The notes beneath the pieces are model-generated. The model worked only from the letters and a program-made list of their open reading frames with translations, did not search any database and was not told the DNA's origin. Position numbers and translations under genes: made by a program. Positions 1-7,006 of a stretch of 32,021 nt of DNA are shown here, piece by piece (position 1 is the first letter of the stretch; every line of letters starts with the position of its first letter). This DNA comes from a virus: positions 1-32,021 of the IMG/VR virus record IMGVR_UViG_3300031951_000772; one strand, written 5' to 3'.

Positions 1-36
1 GCATAAGTAACAAAATGTGATGTGTTTTTGTTAGGC

Positions 37-105
37 GAGCGCGGCAGGGTTCAATACCTGCACCTTCCGGGTTGTGCCCCTCGCGTCTTATTCCGCCACG
101 CGCTC
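37..105 (-). other. Cloverleaf-like RNA element, possibly a decayed tRNA or terminator
   Basis: Read on the minus strand, GAGCGCG (99-105) pairs with CGCGCTC (37-43) to close a 69-nt element. Inside are a GCG/CGC pair, a GGG/CCC pair and a 5-bp GCAGG/CCTGC hairpin (44-48 with 57-61). The segment GGCGGAAT..AGACGC resembles the D arm of class II tRNAs, and the last hairpin sits where a T arm would. However, its loop has 8 nt (TATTGAAC), there is no 5-bp anticodon stem with a 7-nt loop, and the 3' end reads GCCT rather than CCA. It follows the last gene of the operon, so a terminator role is equally possible. Confidence 0.3.
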
Positions 106-128
106 ATTTGTATCATTCCGCGATACTA

Positions 129-320
129 TCACGGTTTAAACTCATCCTGCGACCACATCGGCTCGCCGCGCTCATCAAGGAACGGATAATGCCGCAGCGC
201 CGAAGAAGCCCGGTCGCGCAGTTCGCGCACCGACTTCGGGCGCGTCGAGGGATGGAGGCAGTCGCGCAAAAGGTCGCGAGCCTTTAATAAGGCCGCGCGC
301 TGTTCAAACTTGAGCGACAT
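129..320 (-). CDS. Hypothetical protein, 63 aa, downstream of endolysin
   Basis: This is a small, charged, probably cytoplasmic protein and the last gene of the late operon. The frame stays open upstream, but the start chosen is the ATG at 320, just after the endolysin stop at 328; an earlier start would run deep into the endolysin gene. The protein begins MSLKFEQRAALLKARDLL and looks largely helical. A basic middle (RPKSVRELRDRASSALRHY) precedes an acidic C-terminus ending WSQDEFKP. No signal peptide, membrane segment or catalytic motif is visible. I do not recognise a family. Its position suggests a late or lysis-associated accessory gene, which is inference only. Confidence 0.65.
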   Translation of the reverse strand: MSLKFEQRAALLKARDLLRDCLHPSTRPKSVRELRDRASSALRHYPFLDERGEPMWSQDEFKP

Positions 321-327
321 TTCTTTA

Positions 328-1017
328 TTAAGACCCGCTTGGCCGAATGCGAATGAAGCAACGCGCCAACTTTCGCGGGCGAACCTTGAGATAAACCCCG
401 TCACCCTCGCGGTTCGGCGTGCCGTCCGCGCGCATCCCGCTGGTGTTGCCTTCGATGGCCTCGAACTTGTCGCCAAGCGATCGTTTGACGATACCAATAT
501 GTGAAAAGTCGTAACACACGAAGTCCCCCGGCCGTGGCTCGGCGGTATCGGGTAGCACAGTGCAAGTCGCGGGGCGAGCTTCTGCCCACTTGATGAATCC
601 ATAGGCTAAAGCGGTCTTGGGCCTCCACTTCGCAGGCGTAGTGCTTTTAAGAGCGAGCCACTTTACGTTTGCTGGATCGTCTAGCCATTGCTCAAGCGCC
701 CACGCGCAGAAGGCAGCGCACCAAGGCCACGCGCCGGGGTCTAGGTTTGTCGCGGCTTGATATTTGCGGACATCCTTGCCGACGTTATTGCGCGTCTCCT
801 TTTTGCCGAGTTCCCTTTCCGCGATCTGAGTTAGAAGGGCGATGCGACTTGCGTTTTTCGGCTTCGCGGTGGATGCGGATGTGCGCGGCTGCGAGGACTT
901 CGGCAAGGTCGCCGATAGAGAGTTTTCCGACGAGGGCAAGGGCGATACTTCGCCGATCTTCTGGAGGCCATTTAGAAATGCCACGAATGAGTTCTTCAAC
1001 CATGTTACCGCTTTCAT
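328..1017 (-). CDS. CHAP-type endolysin (peptidoglycan amidase/endopeptidase)
   Basis: This is a cell-wall hydrolase that releases progeny by cutting peptidoglycan. The 229 residues split into a short amphipathic N-terminus (1-24), a Ser/Pro/Thr-rich linker (about 25-57) and a CHAP domain (about 58-226). Candidate catalytic residues are Cys100 in PGAWPWCAAFCAW, His173 in DFSHIGIV and Asn191 in AIEGNTSG, in the order usual for CHAP. The GDFVCYDFSHIG stretch is typical of the fold. The ATG at 1017 lies two bases after the stop of the 53-residue gene, matching the tight packing of the operon. No classical signal peptide is seen, so export would depend on a holin. A second open frame overlaps the linker region (785-1039). 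Confidence 0.85.
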   Translation of the reverse strand: MKAVTWLKNSFVAFLNGLQKIGEVSPLPSSENSLSATLPKSSQPRTSASTAKPKNASRIALLTQIAERELGKKETRNNVGKDVRKYQAATNLDPGAWPWCAAFCAWALEQWLDDPANVKWLALKSTTPAKWRPKTALAYGFIKWAEARPATCTVLPDTAEPRPGDFVCYDFSHIGIVKRSLGDKFEAIEGNTSGMRADGTPNREGDGVYLKVRPRKLARCFIRIRPSGS

Positions 1018-1019
1018 TT

Positions 1020-1181
1020 TTAGAAGTCCGTCCCGCCACGGATGCCGATGTAGGTGATGCCTTTTTTTAGCGAGCCAGTGACTACGAGGCGGATCGAAGT
1101 GACGAGGCGCGTAAGGAAGGGGCGCGTGTCAGATGGCTTTGGTTTCGGCGTCAGCGCGTGACGCATCCACCACGATTTCAC
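1020..1181 (-). CDS. Small basic protein in lysis cassette, 53 aa, GTG start
   Basis: The frame starts with GTG at 1181, whose GTGA overlaps the stop of the lipoprotein gene, and ends two bases before the endolysin ATG. It therefore exactly fills the space between two real genes. The protein reads MKSWWMRHALTPKPKPSDTR and ends KKGITYIGIRGGTDF. It is basic, with a Lys/Pro segment (about 11-17) and a moderately hydrophobic Ile/Val-rich C-terminal half, but has no clear membrane helix. I recognise no family. The exact junctions on both sides are the main evidence that it is a gene; a spanin or lysis-regulatory role is a guess. Confidence 0.55.
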   Translation of the reverse strand: MKSWWMRHALTPKPKPSDTRPFLTRLVTSIRLVVTGSLKKGITYIGIRGGTDF

Positions 1182-1393
1182 GGCAACACAATCTTGTCGG
1201 CGGCGATAGCGGCTTGCGTCTCAGCCGCACCCCACGGACGCCAAAAGGTCACGAACCACAGTTTCTTCTCGAAGTCCGCCCCGCCCGTCATGCGCCAACC
1301 GCTTTTCGCCAGCGGCAATCCTTCGCCCTGAAGAGGCGGCATTGTGGCACAGGAAGCGCAAAATAACGCCATTCCTGCAATAACGTGGCGCAT
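1178..1393 (-). CDS. Putative small lipoprotein of the lysis cassette, 71 aa
   Basis: The N-terminus MRHVIAGMALFCASCATMPP is a short signal sequence with a hydrophobic core and a possible lipobox ending at Cys15 (-1 Ser, -2 Ala). The -3 residue is Cys instead of the usual Leu, so lipidation is likely but not certain. The mature part is about 56 residues, with several Trp and Gly and no second membrane segment. The ATG is two bases after the holin-like gene stop. A lipoprotein beside holin and endolysin fits an outer-membrane spanin (Rz1-like) role in a host with two membranes. The mature part is not Pro-rich as in lambda Rz1, so this role is inferred from context. Confidence 0.6.
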   Translation of the reverse strand: MRHVIAGMALFCASCATMPPLQGEGLPLAKSGWRMTGGADFEKKLWFVTFWRPWGAAETQAAIAADKIVLP

Positions 1394-1395
1394 TT

Positions 1396-1566
1396 TTACC
1401 GCTCCTTACGGAACACTTCGTAAAGCGAGATCGCGGCAATAGCCGCAGCGGCAATGGCCGACCATTGTTCGGGGTCTAGCTTCCAGCCGATTGCGGCGGT
1501 AAGGGTGGCAAGGCCAGCCCATGTGCTGCGTTCTTTGAGTTTGCCGAGGAGCGTTGAAACGATCAT
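1396..1566 (-). CDS. Holin-like small membrane protein, 56 aa
   Basis: The protein begins MIVSTLLGKLKERSTWAGLA. It has two hydrophobic stretches, roughly residues 15-28 and 35-51, joined by the turn WKLDPEQW and followed by the charged tail FRKER. Small proteins of this layout (KxRTxWAGL, a turn with DPE, then a second helix) are common next to phage endolysins and are usually called holins. It would form membrane lesions that trigger lysis. It is the first gene of the lysis cassette. Upstream lie GGCGAGGGC, a weak Shine-Dalgarno, and a TTGACA hexamer at 1580-1585, 13 nt before the ATG. Function rests on topology and neighbours. Confidence 0.7.
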   Translation of the reverse strand: MIVSTLLGKLKERSTWAGLATLTAAIGWKLDPEQWSAIAAAAIAAISLYEVFRKER

Positions 1567-1620
1567 GCCCTCGCCGGGGTGTCAAAGCCTTCCCGGTCGC
1601 TATGCGCGAATGGCAAACGC

Positions 1621-2088
1621 CTAAGACTGCAACCCCGCCACAGCCTCCGCGCTCGCAGCCTCGTAGCTGCATGGCGGGGCGCTGAACGTGCGCGGCGTAG
1701 GGTCAACCGAGGCAACCAGCATCCCTTCCATCCAGCTTTTTAACGAGGTCATGTTCGGGCCGAGCGGCTTGCCCGCTTGCAGAAGCGCCATCTCAAAACG
1801 CTGGAGGGCGCTGACTTGCATGGGCGAGAAGTGCGTCGAAGTCCATGCTTCGGGCGAGTAGGTCGGCAACGGCGCAGGCGTTCCCGCGACCCACTGCCGC
1901 TCGACGCGATCCTCAAACCACACCACGTTTGGCTCCCATGCGCCTTGTTCGGGCTTCGGGATTTTCACCAGCGGCACAACGCTCTGGCCCTCTGGCACAT
2001 CGCGCCAGTTTCCTTCGTCATCGGTGAGCAGCGAGACGAGTTGTTGGGATGGCACAAGGCCGACTGTAATCATTGCGTTAGGTTCCAT
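1621..2088 (-). CDS. Hypothetical protein after tail fibre (possible fibre-associated protein), 155 aa
   Basis: The protein starts MEPNAMITVGLVPSQQLVSL and is rich in Pro, Trp and Val. Segments such as VPLVKIPKPEQGAWEPN and WFEDRVERQWVAGTP resemble the Pro/Trp-rich style of tail-fibre assembly or tip proteins. The C-terminal half has helical segments (MQVSALQRFEMALLQAG) and ends AVAGLQS. No enzyme motif is visible. Its start lies inside the end of the 857-residue fibre gene (11-nt overlap), which argues for translational coupling and a role with that fibre, either as chaperone or as a bound subunit. A precise family is not recognised. Confidence 0.6.
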   Translation of the reverse strand: MEPNAMITVGLVPSQQLVSLLTDDEGNWRDVPEGQSVVPLVKIPKPEQGAWEPNVVWFEDRVERQWVAGTPAPLPTYSPEAWTSTHFSPMQVSALQRFEMALLQAGKPLGPNMTSLKSWMEGMLVASVDPTPRTFSAPPCSYEAASAEAVAGLQS

Positions 2089-4651
2089 AAGCGACCTCCA
2101 CGGCGTCTACGCTGGCGACCCAGCGCCATGTCTCGGATGCAATTCCAGTTGGGCGGATTCGGATGTAGTCGCCTGCGTCCACTGTGGCGACTTCCAGAGA
2201 TGTCGATGAAGCGTTGTCCGTTCCAATAGTTACGGGCGCAAAAACCTCACTGCTCGTCCCCGCCACATTCTTCGCCGCATACTGCCGCTCGTAGGTGGCG
2301 ACCACACTGCCGTCCGATTTCACTCCGACCACTTTGATATTGCAGAAGATGACCTTGCCGCTGGGGATCGTCAGATACCCCGTTGCGCCATCCAGTGCCA
2401 TTTCGACGGCGGCGTTTGTAGTTGTTTTGCAGCGAAGAACAGCGCGAAATCTCTGAGCGTCGCCTACCACAGCAAATGTCCCACTCGCGTGTGACAACAT
2501 ACTCAAGCGGTCAGCGCGACTTTGTAGGCCGATAGCAAACCCTTGAGAGGCGGAAGCAGTATTGCTTGCGCCAATTGCTATCGTGTTAATGCCTGACGAT
2601 GTGCAGCCGTCGCCAGCGGCGATTGATCTGTCGGAAGATGCGGTGTTGGATCTTCCGCCAAGAACAGACGCTTGAAAACCGCTGGCCGTGCCGCCAGATG
2701 CGATTTTGGCGCAAGTAATATCTCCGTCACGATTTACCGTGAAGCGATTAGTGCCGCCTGTTTGCAGTTGCAGCAGCAGCGAGCTTGCGTTGCTGGCCGT
2801 GTTTGTAATGTTTAGCTTAATCGCACTCGGCGTTCCCGATGTATTCCAAGTGCCAGCCAGATCGACAAGGCTTTGCGCGTTGCTGCCTGTGAGCGAGTAG
2901 CCTGTGGTGGTCAGCGCGGATGTGTTGGCGGCGGGTGCGGTAGAGAGCGATGTAAATGCGCCTGTGTTCGGGGTCGTTGTTCCCAAGGCGGCTGGTGATG
3001 CGGGGTCAAAGGCTGATGTGGCCGAAAGCGTCGTTCCACTAATGGAAAGCCCGCTGCCCGCCTCCAGATACGTCAGCTTGCTCGCGCTATCGTCCCAGAA
3101 CACAAGCCGATCCGCATTGGCATCCACCCCCGTAATGCTCGCCCCGCTCACCCCGAGGACATCCGAGGCCGAGGACGCTGCGCCTGTGACGCCGCTGGCT
3201 GCGGGATCAGCAAACTCGACGCCGCTCAAGTCCGACTTGGTGCGGAGAACTTGGTTGGCCGTGCCAAGCGCGAGAGTCGTGACTGCGCCTGCGGTGGTGG
3301 TGACGAGGACGCGACCAGAATCGGAGCCGACTTTACCGTCTGTCGTTATATTACCATGCCCGTGGTCGCCTGCGGCTACTTCGGTGGAGCCTGTGCCGAT
3401 TCCGACCGCGCTGGTCGAGCCGCCAGAGATTTTAACTAGACCGTTGTAGGCCGAAACGTCTGCCTCCAAGCCGCCGCGTTCGTGGGCGAGTGTGCCAGAA
3501 ACAATATCGCTGGCTTCGTGCTCGTGCGTATAGACAGGGTCGCGCTGCCAATTTGTCCCATCGTAGACATATCGCCTGCTGCCCGTAGTCGGAATAGTTT
3601 GGGAACCTCCAGCCGCGCCAGCAACGGCAAGTGTTCCAATCGACGGATTGGCTCGGACAACGGCAATATCTCCCGATTGATTGCCGCTTGTGGGAAGCGT
3701 AACAGTCTTTGCTCCGCTATAATTTTCAATAACGGCAATTTGAGCGCGGGCGGCGGTAAGCGTGAAACTTCCAGACCCCGTGATGTTGTAATTTGTTGTC
3801 GTGAATAGCGACTGCGCCCCGATATCACTCGGGGTTATCGGATCACTCCCCGCCGCCGCATGGCTGGCCGCGTGAGAGGTTGGGGCTGCCCCAACGTCTG
3901 CCGCAGTCTGCCCAAACGAAGGCCGCACAAAGAGTGTCCCGGACGAACTGCTATTGGATACCACCGCAGCAACCGTGACGATGGGCGCGCTCGGCTTGGT
4001 CTTGGTCAAGCCGCCCGTGGGCGAAGCATAAAGCAAGTCACCATTGGCCCACGCTTCTGCGCCTCCGCTGGCATTGATGCCGCGACATTTGCCGAAGTGC
4101 GTAACGTATCCTTCTTCGCCCACCCCTGCCGCGATGGTGCTCGTGGCAATGCCAATGATGGTAGTCGGGTTGGTGTTGTTCGCATGAGGAGCAACGCGCA
4201 GCTTGCCGCTATTGCCGATTGTCCCACTGAAGACGCATAGGGTTCCTGCCGTGATCGTGGAGGCCGTCGAGTTCTCAACGTGATAAAGTGTTTCTTGCCC
4301 GACTTGCAAAACGCTGCCGTGTGCGAGTCCGAGGTCAAGTGTTTCTTCGTCGGCGTTCCACGCAAGTTCGCCCTGCGCGGCGGTTTCTGCGGCGGTAAGA
4401 TCAAAGGCAACCTTGTCGGCGGTAACAGATTCAAAGGTGACGGAATCGGTTGTGTTGAGTTCTTGATCGTAGCTTGCCCCGCCTCCTCCGGTTGCCCACT
4501 CGGTATCGTAGTCCGTGCTGGTCTTTTTGCGAAGCACTTGCAGCGCGCTTCCGCCTGTCGGAACACCAACGCCGGGGATTCCCTGCGGGCCTGCGGCCTC
4601 GACTTCGACGGTGTTCGTCGCAGTCGTTAGAACTTCGATCACATCGCCCAT
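2078..4651 (-). CDS. Large tail fibre protein with collagen-like N-terminus, 857 aa
   Basis: This is probably a trimeric host-recognition fibre. A collagen-like GPQGIPGVGVP segment lies near residues 22-32. Long beta-rich, Ser/Thr/Gly/Ala-rich shaft repeats follow, with phrases such as EWATGGGGASYDQELNTTDS, HAASHAAAGSDPI and ITGVDANADRLVFWDDSASK, which recur in phage fibres. A head-like region around residues 640-720 (GGRSNTASSDRSIAAGDG, NTIAIGASNTASASQGFAIG) resembles left-handed YadA-type head repeats. The C-terminus (about 720-857) is more globular and may be the tip. The ATG overlaps the stop of the upstream gene as TAATG. No chaperone-type peptidase motif is evident at the end. Confidence 0.8.
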   Translation of the reverse strand: MGDVIEVLTTATNTVEVEAAGPQGIPGVGVPTGGSALQVLRKKTSTDYDTEWATGGGGASYDQELNTTDSVTFESVTADKVAFDLTAAETAAQGELAWNADEETLDLGLAHGSVLQVGQETLYHVENSTASTITAGTLCVFSGTIGNSGKLRVAPHANNTNPTTIIGIATSTIAAGVGEEGYVTHFGKCRGINASGGAEAWANGDLLYASPTGGLTKTKPSAPIVTVAAVVSNSSSSGTLFVRPSFGQTAADVGAAPTSHAASHAAAGSDPITPSDIGAQSLFTTTNYNITGSGSFTLTAARAQIAVIENYSGAKTVTLPTSGNQSGDIAVVRANPSIGTLAVAGAAGGSQTIPTTGSRRYVYDGTNWQRDPVYTHEHEASDIVSGTLAHERGGLEADVSAYNGLVKISGGSTSAVGIGTGSTEVAAGDHGHGNITTDGKVGSDSGRVLVTTTAGAVTTLALGTANQVLRTKSDLSGVEFADPAASGVTGAASSASDVLGVSGASITGVDANADRLVFWDDSASKLTYLEAGSGLSISGTTLSATSAFDPASPAALGTTTPNTGAFTSLSTAPAANTSALTTTGYSLTGSNAQSLVDLAGTWNTSGTPSAIKLNITNTASNASSLLLQLQTGGTNRFTVNRDGDITCAKIASGGTASGFQASVLGGRSNTASSDRSIAAGDGCTSSGINTIAIGASNTASASQGFAIGLQSRADRLSMLSHASGTFAVVGDAQRFRAVLRCKTTTNAAVEMALDGATGYLTIPSGKVIFCNIKVVGVKSDGSVVATYERQYAAKNVAGTSSEVFAPVTIGTDNASSTSLEVATVDAGDYIRIRPTGIASETWRWVASVDAVEVAYGT

Positions 4652-5019
4652 TAGCGCGTTACCTCCCGCGAGACTTTAGCGACCCCCTCGACCAGACGTT
4701 TTACAGCGCCAGTGGAGGATTCGATCTCAAGATCGTAGACGTAGCGGCCCGCCGTGATCGCGGACATCGAAGCCGCCGAAGCTGAAAGCGTGACTAGCCC
4801 GCCCGCCGCGGAGATGACTACGCCGCCGTTGGCCGTGGTCAGCGATAGCGCAACCGTGGCCGAGTCCGGGGTTTCGCGGAACATAGCCCTGCCGACAAAG
4901 CCCGAAAGATTTACAACAACGTCATCGCTTTTGTAGCGAAACGCCTGTGAGAGGGTCTGCCCTTGCGGCAGACACAAATCAGCTTGCGCGGGGCAGTCGC
5001 CGTAGAGGGTGTCGCTCAT
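4651..5019 (-). CDS. Tail-fibre-associated beta-rich protein, 122 aa
   Basis: The protein runs from MSDTLYGDCPAQADLCLPQG to VAKVSREVTR. The middle has a pattern I recognise from many phage tail operons: NLSGFVGRAMFRE, then a TTANGGVVIS strand, then AGRYVYDLEIESSTGAVKRL and a closing VSREVTR. Such proteins sit next to fibre genes and are thought to be small beta-sandwich connectors or appendage bases; the family has no firmly assigned role. Its start overlaps the stop of the small membrane protein as ATGA, and its stop overlaps the fibre ATG, so the three genes are translated as a unit. Confidence 0.7.
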   Translation of the reverse strand: MSDTLYGDCPAQADLCLPQGQTLSQAFRYKSDDVVVNLSGFVGRAMFRETPDSATVALSLTTANGGVVISAAGGLVTLSASAASMSAITAGRYVYDLEIESSTGAVKRLVEGVAKVSREVTR

Positions 5020-5228
5020 TTGCGTCCCCCCTGCGATCCGAAGCGATACCAGAGTTCATCGACGCGCGGGCGCATGATCTCCACATCGGAAGCAATTTCC
5101 GTCACACGCGAGTCCAGCTTGGCCGCAGACCAGACAAGTCCGATGGCCTGCAAGAGCATGGTTGCTCCGATGGTCACGCTGGCCTTGATGAGCCACGCCT
5201 TAAGTTGTTCGCGTTCTTGGTCGCTCAT
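5016..5228 (-). CDS. Small single-span membrane protein, 70 aa
   Basis: The start chosen is the ATG at 5228, whose ATGA overlaps the stop of the signal-peptide fibre gene. After a charged N-terminus (MSDQEREQLKAWLIK), one hydrophobic helix spans about residues 16-34 (SVTIGATMLLQAIGLVWSA). A heptad-like, charged C-terminus (LDSRVTEIASDVEIMRPRVD) follows. This topology is like XhlA-type or i-spanin-type small phage membrane proteins, but the gene lies between fibre genes rather than in the lysis cassette. A membrane role is well supported by sequence. Whether it acts in lysis, in injection or on the fibre cannot be told from the window. Confidence 0.65.
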   Translation of the reverse strand: MSDQEREQLKAWLIKASVTIGATMLLQAIGLVWSAAKLDSRVTEIASDVEIMRPRVDELWYRFGSQGGRK

Positions 5229-7003
5229 GGCGTGGTTACGGAGGTCAAAATTCCGTTGCTGAAAACAAGCGTGTTGGTTACTCCCCCAACAACCGTGATT
5301 TGAATATTCGTGGTCGGGTAAGTCGAAAGCGCGGCGATACGCGCCCATTCGTTTGTGTCTACGACCCCTGCGGAAAGAAACTGAATGCTGTTTGAGTTGG
5401 TGATAGTTCCGCTTCCTAGCTGCACCGAGTCGGCCCCGGTTGCCACTGCGGAGTCGCCTGCGGCAAAGCCATCGCCGCTGACGCGAGAGCGGTAGCCAAT
5501 AGCTGCGCCACGGCCCGTTGTGTTTGTCGCTTGGTAGCCGACCGCAACCGCAAACTCTCCAAGCCCCCGCGCTTGATAACCAATAGAAACCGCGCTGTTG
5601 CTGCTTACGACTTCGCGTCCAATCGCAACCGCGCCATTGCCCAGCCCGTCATCGGCGGTTGCTCCCGATCCGACAATAGTATTGCCGCCAGTAACATTAG
5701 ACGCCCCGCCGCCTAGAACAACAAGCGCAGACCCAAATACGCCGAGATTTGTAAATGCCTGCGCGGCATTTGTCCCGCCCGTGCCGCCGTTGGCGATGGC
5801 AAGCGTGTTTGTCACGTTTGTCAGATTGGCCTGCCCGCCGCCATCGACAGACCAAACCACATCAGTCGCATTGCTGTTAAGGGCAAGCACGCGAAGCTCG
5901 TTGCCTGTGTAGCTTGGCAACAAATTGATGCGTGCATTAGCTGCATTGCCTGCTCCAGTTCCCCCGTTGGCTATTTGCACGGTTCCGGTGACGTTGTTGG
6001 CTGTTCCTGTGGTGTTCTGGTTGAAGGTCGGGAAACTTGTGAGGCTCGCTGCGCTGCCGTTGGTGCGAAGAAGGTCGGCAGGGAAGTTAGTAAGACCCGC
6101 CGCGCTGCCGTTAGTTTGCAGCAAGTAAGACGGGAAGTTCGTGATAAGTGAGCCGTCCGTGACGGTGTTGCTGATTGCTGTCCACTCGACGTTCGTTTCC
6201 CCGGCTGCAACCGAGAGCACCTTGCCAACATTGTTGCTGTAAGATGGAAGCACTGCATTGAGATCGACTTGCACATTGGTCAGCGCCCCTCCGTCTCCGT
6301 TAGTGCGAAGAAGTTCTGCGGGGAAATTGGTAAGGCTTGCTGCATTGTTGACGGCTAAGTTAGTCAGCGCGGAGGAGGCGGGCTGAAAGGCGCTTGCCTC
6401 ATTGGTTGCTGCTGTGCCGAGCGACAAGGCCGTGCGGAATCCTGCTGCATCGGCGTTGGTAAGGCCGCTCCACACTAAGCCGAAATTTGTTCGCGCCGTC
6501 TCCGCATTGGTCGCCCCGCTTCCGCCGTTGCTCACCGGGAGGACGCCGATGGCGTTGCTCAAGTTTGCATTAGGAAGGTTGGTAAGTCCGCTGCCGTCTC
6601 CGTTGGTTCGGAGCAGTCCTGCGGGGAAATTGGTCAGCGCGGAGTTGGTTTGCAGGAGCGCGGCGGGGAAGTTAGTCAGCGCGCCTGCCGATCCGTTGGT
6701 GCGGAGCAGGCTTGCGGGGAAGTTTGTGAGGCCAACGGCATCGCCATTGGTAGTCAGAAGCGAGGCGGGGAAGTTGGTCAGTCCTGCCGCCGAGTCGTTG
6801 GTGGTCATCTTGCCGTCGAGCGCGGCCTGTAATCCGGTGATGTTGCTGATGGCAAAGCTCGCCCCGGAGAGGTCGGAAATCTGCGAACGCACCAGCGAAA
6901 AGTTGGTGCGGACAACGCGATTGGTGTCTGCCGTCACCGTGATAAAGGTTTGCGCGGAGGCAACCGAGGCGGCGACGAGCAGGATGAGAAGGGCGCGTTT
7001 CAT
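5225..7003 (-). CDS. Repeat-rich fibre-like protein with N-terminal signal peptide, 592 aa
   Basis: The N-terminus MKRALLILLVAASVASAQ is a textbook signal peptide with a likely cut after Ala or Gln near residue 17-18, which is unusual for a virion fibre. Residues about 65-340 hold many degenerate copies of a unit like LTNFPA-LLRTNG(S/D)-G, plus blocks of the NGGTGATNA type common in phage fibres. Around residues 455-545, repeats such as GAVAIGREVVSSNSAVSIG and FAVAVGYQATNTTGRGAAIG match YadA-like trimeric head repeats. The product is probably a trimeric fibre or adhesin. The gene is in the tail operon and coupled by ATGA to the membrane protein downstream. A secreted or surface-exposed role in the host is an alternative. 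Confidence 0.7.
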   Translation of the reverse strand: MKRALLILLVAASVASAQTFITVTADTNRVVRTNFSLVRSQISDLSGASFAISNITGLQAALDGKMTTNDSAAGLTNFPASLLTTNGDAVGLTNFPASLLRTNGSAGALTNFPAALLQTNSALTNFPAGLLRTNGDGSGLTNLPNANLSNAIGVLPVSNGGSGATNAETARTNFGLVWSGLTNADAAGFRTALSLGTAATNEASAFQPASSALTNLAVNNAASLTNFPAELLRTNGDGGALTNVQVDLNAVLPSYSNNVGKVLSVAAGETNVEWTAISNTVTDGSLITNFPSYLLQTNGSAAGLTNFPADLLRTNGSAASLTSFPTFNQNTTGTANNVTGTVQIANGGTGAGNAANARINLLPSYTGNELRVLALNSNATDVVWSVDGGGQANLTNVTNTLAIANGGTGGTNAAQAFTNLGVFGSALVVLGGGASNVTGGNTIVGSGATADDGLGNGAVAIGREVVSSNSAVSIGYQARGLGEFAVAVGYQATNTTGRGAAIGYRSRVSGDGFAAGDSAVATGADSVQLGSGTITNSNSIQFLSAGVVDTNEWARIAALSTYPTTNIQITVVGGVTNTLVFSNGILTSVTTP

Positions 7004-7006
7004 AAT

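Noticed and set aside
37-105. A functional tRNA gene at the left end
   Set aside because: The T loop has 8 nt, the anticodon arm does not fold and there is no CCA; on the plus strand the GGTTCAATACC motif has no matching acceptor stem.
1406-1672. An 88-codon minus-strand frame over the holin region
   Set aside because: Cys/Arg/Gly-rich product with no pattern; the 56-residue holin-like frame in the same place is far more protein-like and fits the gene order.
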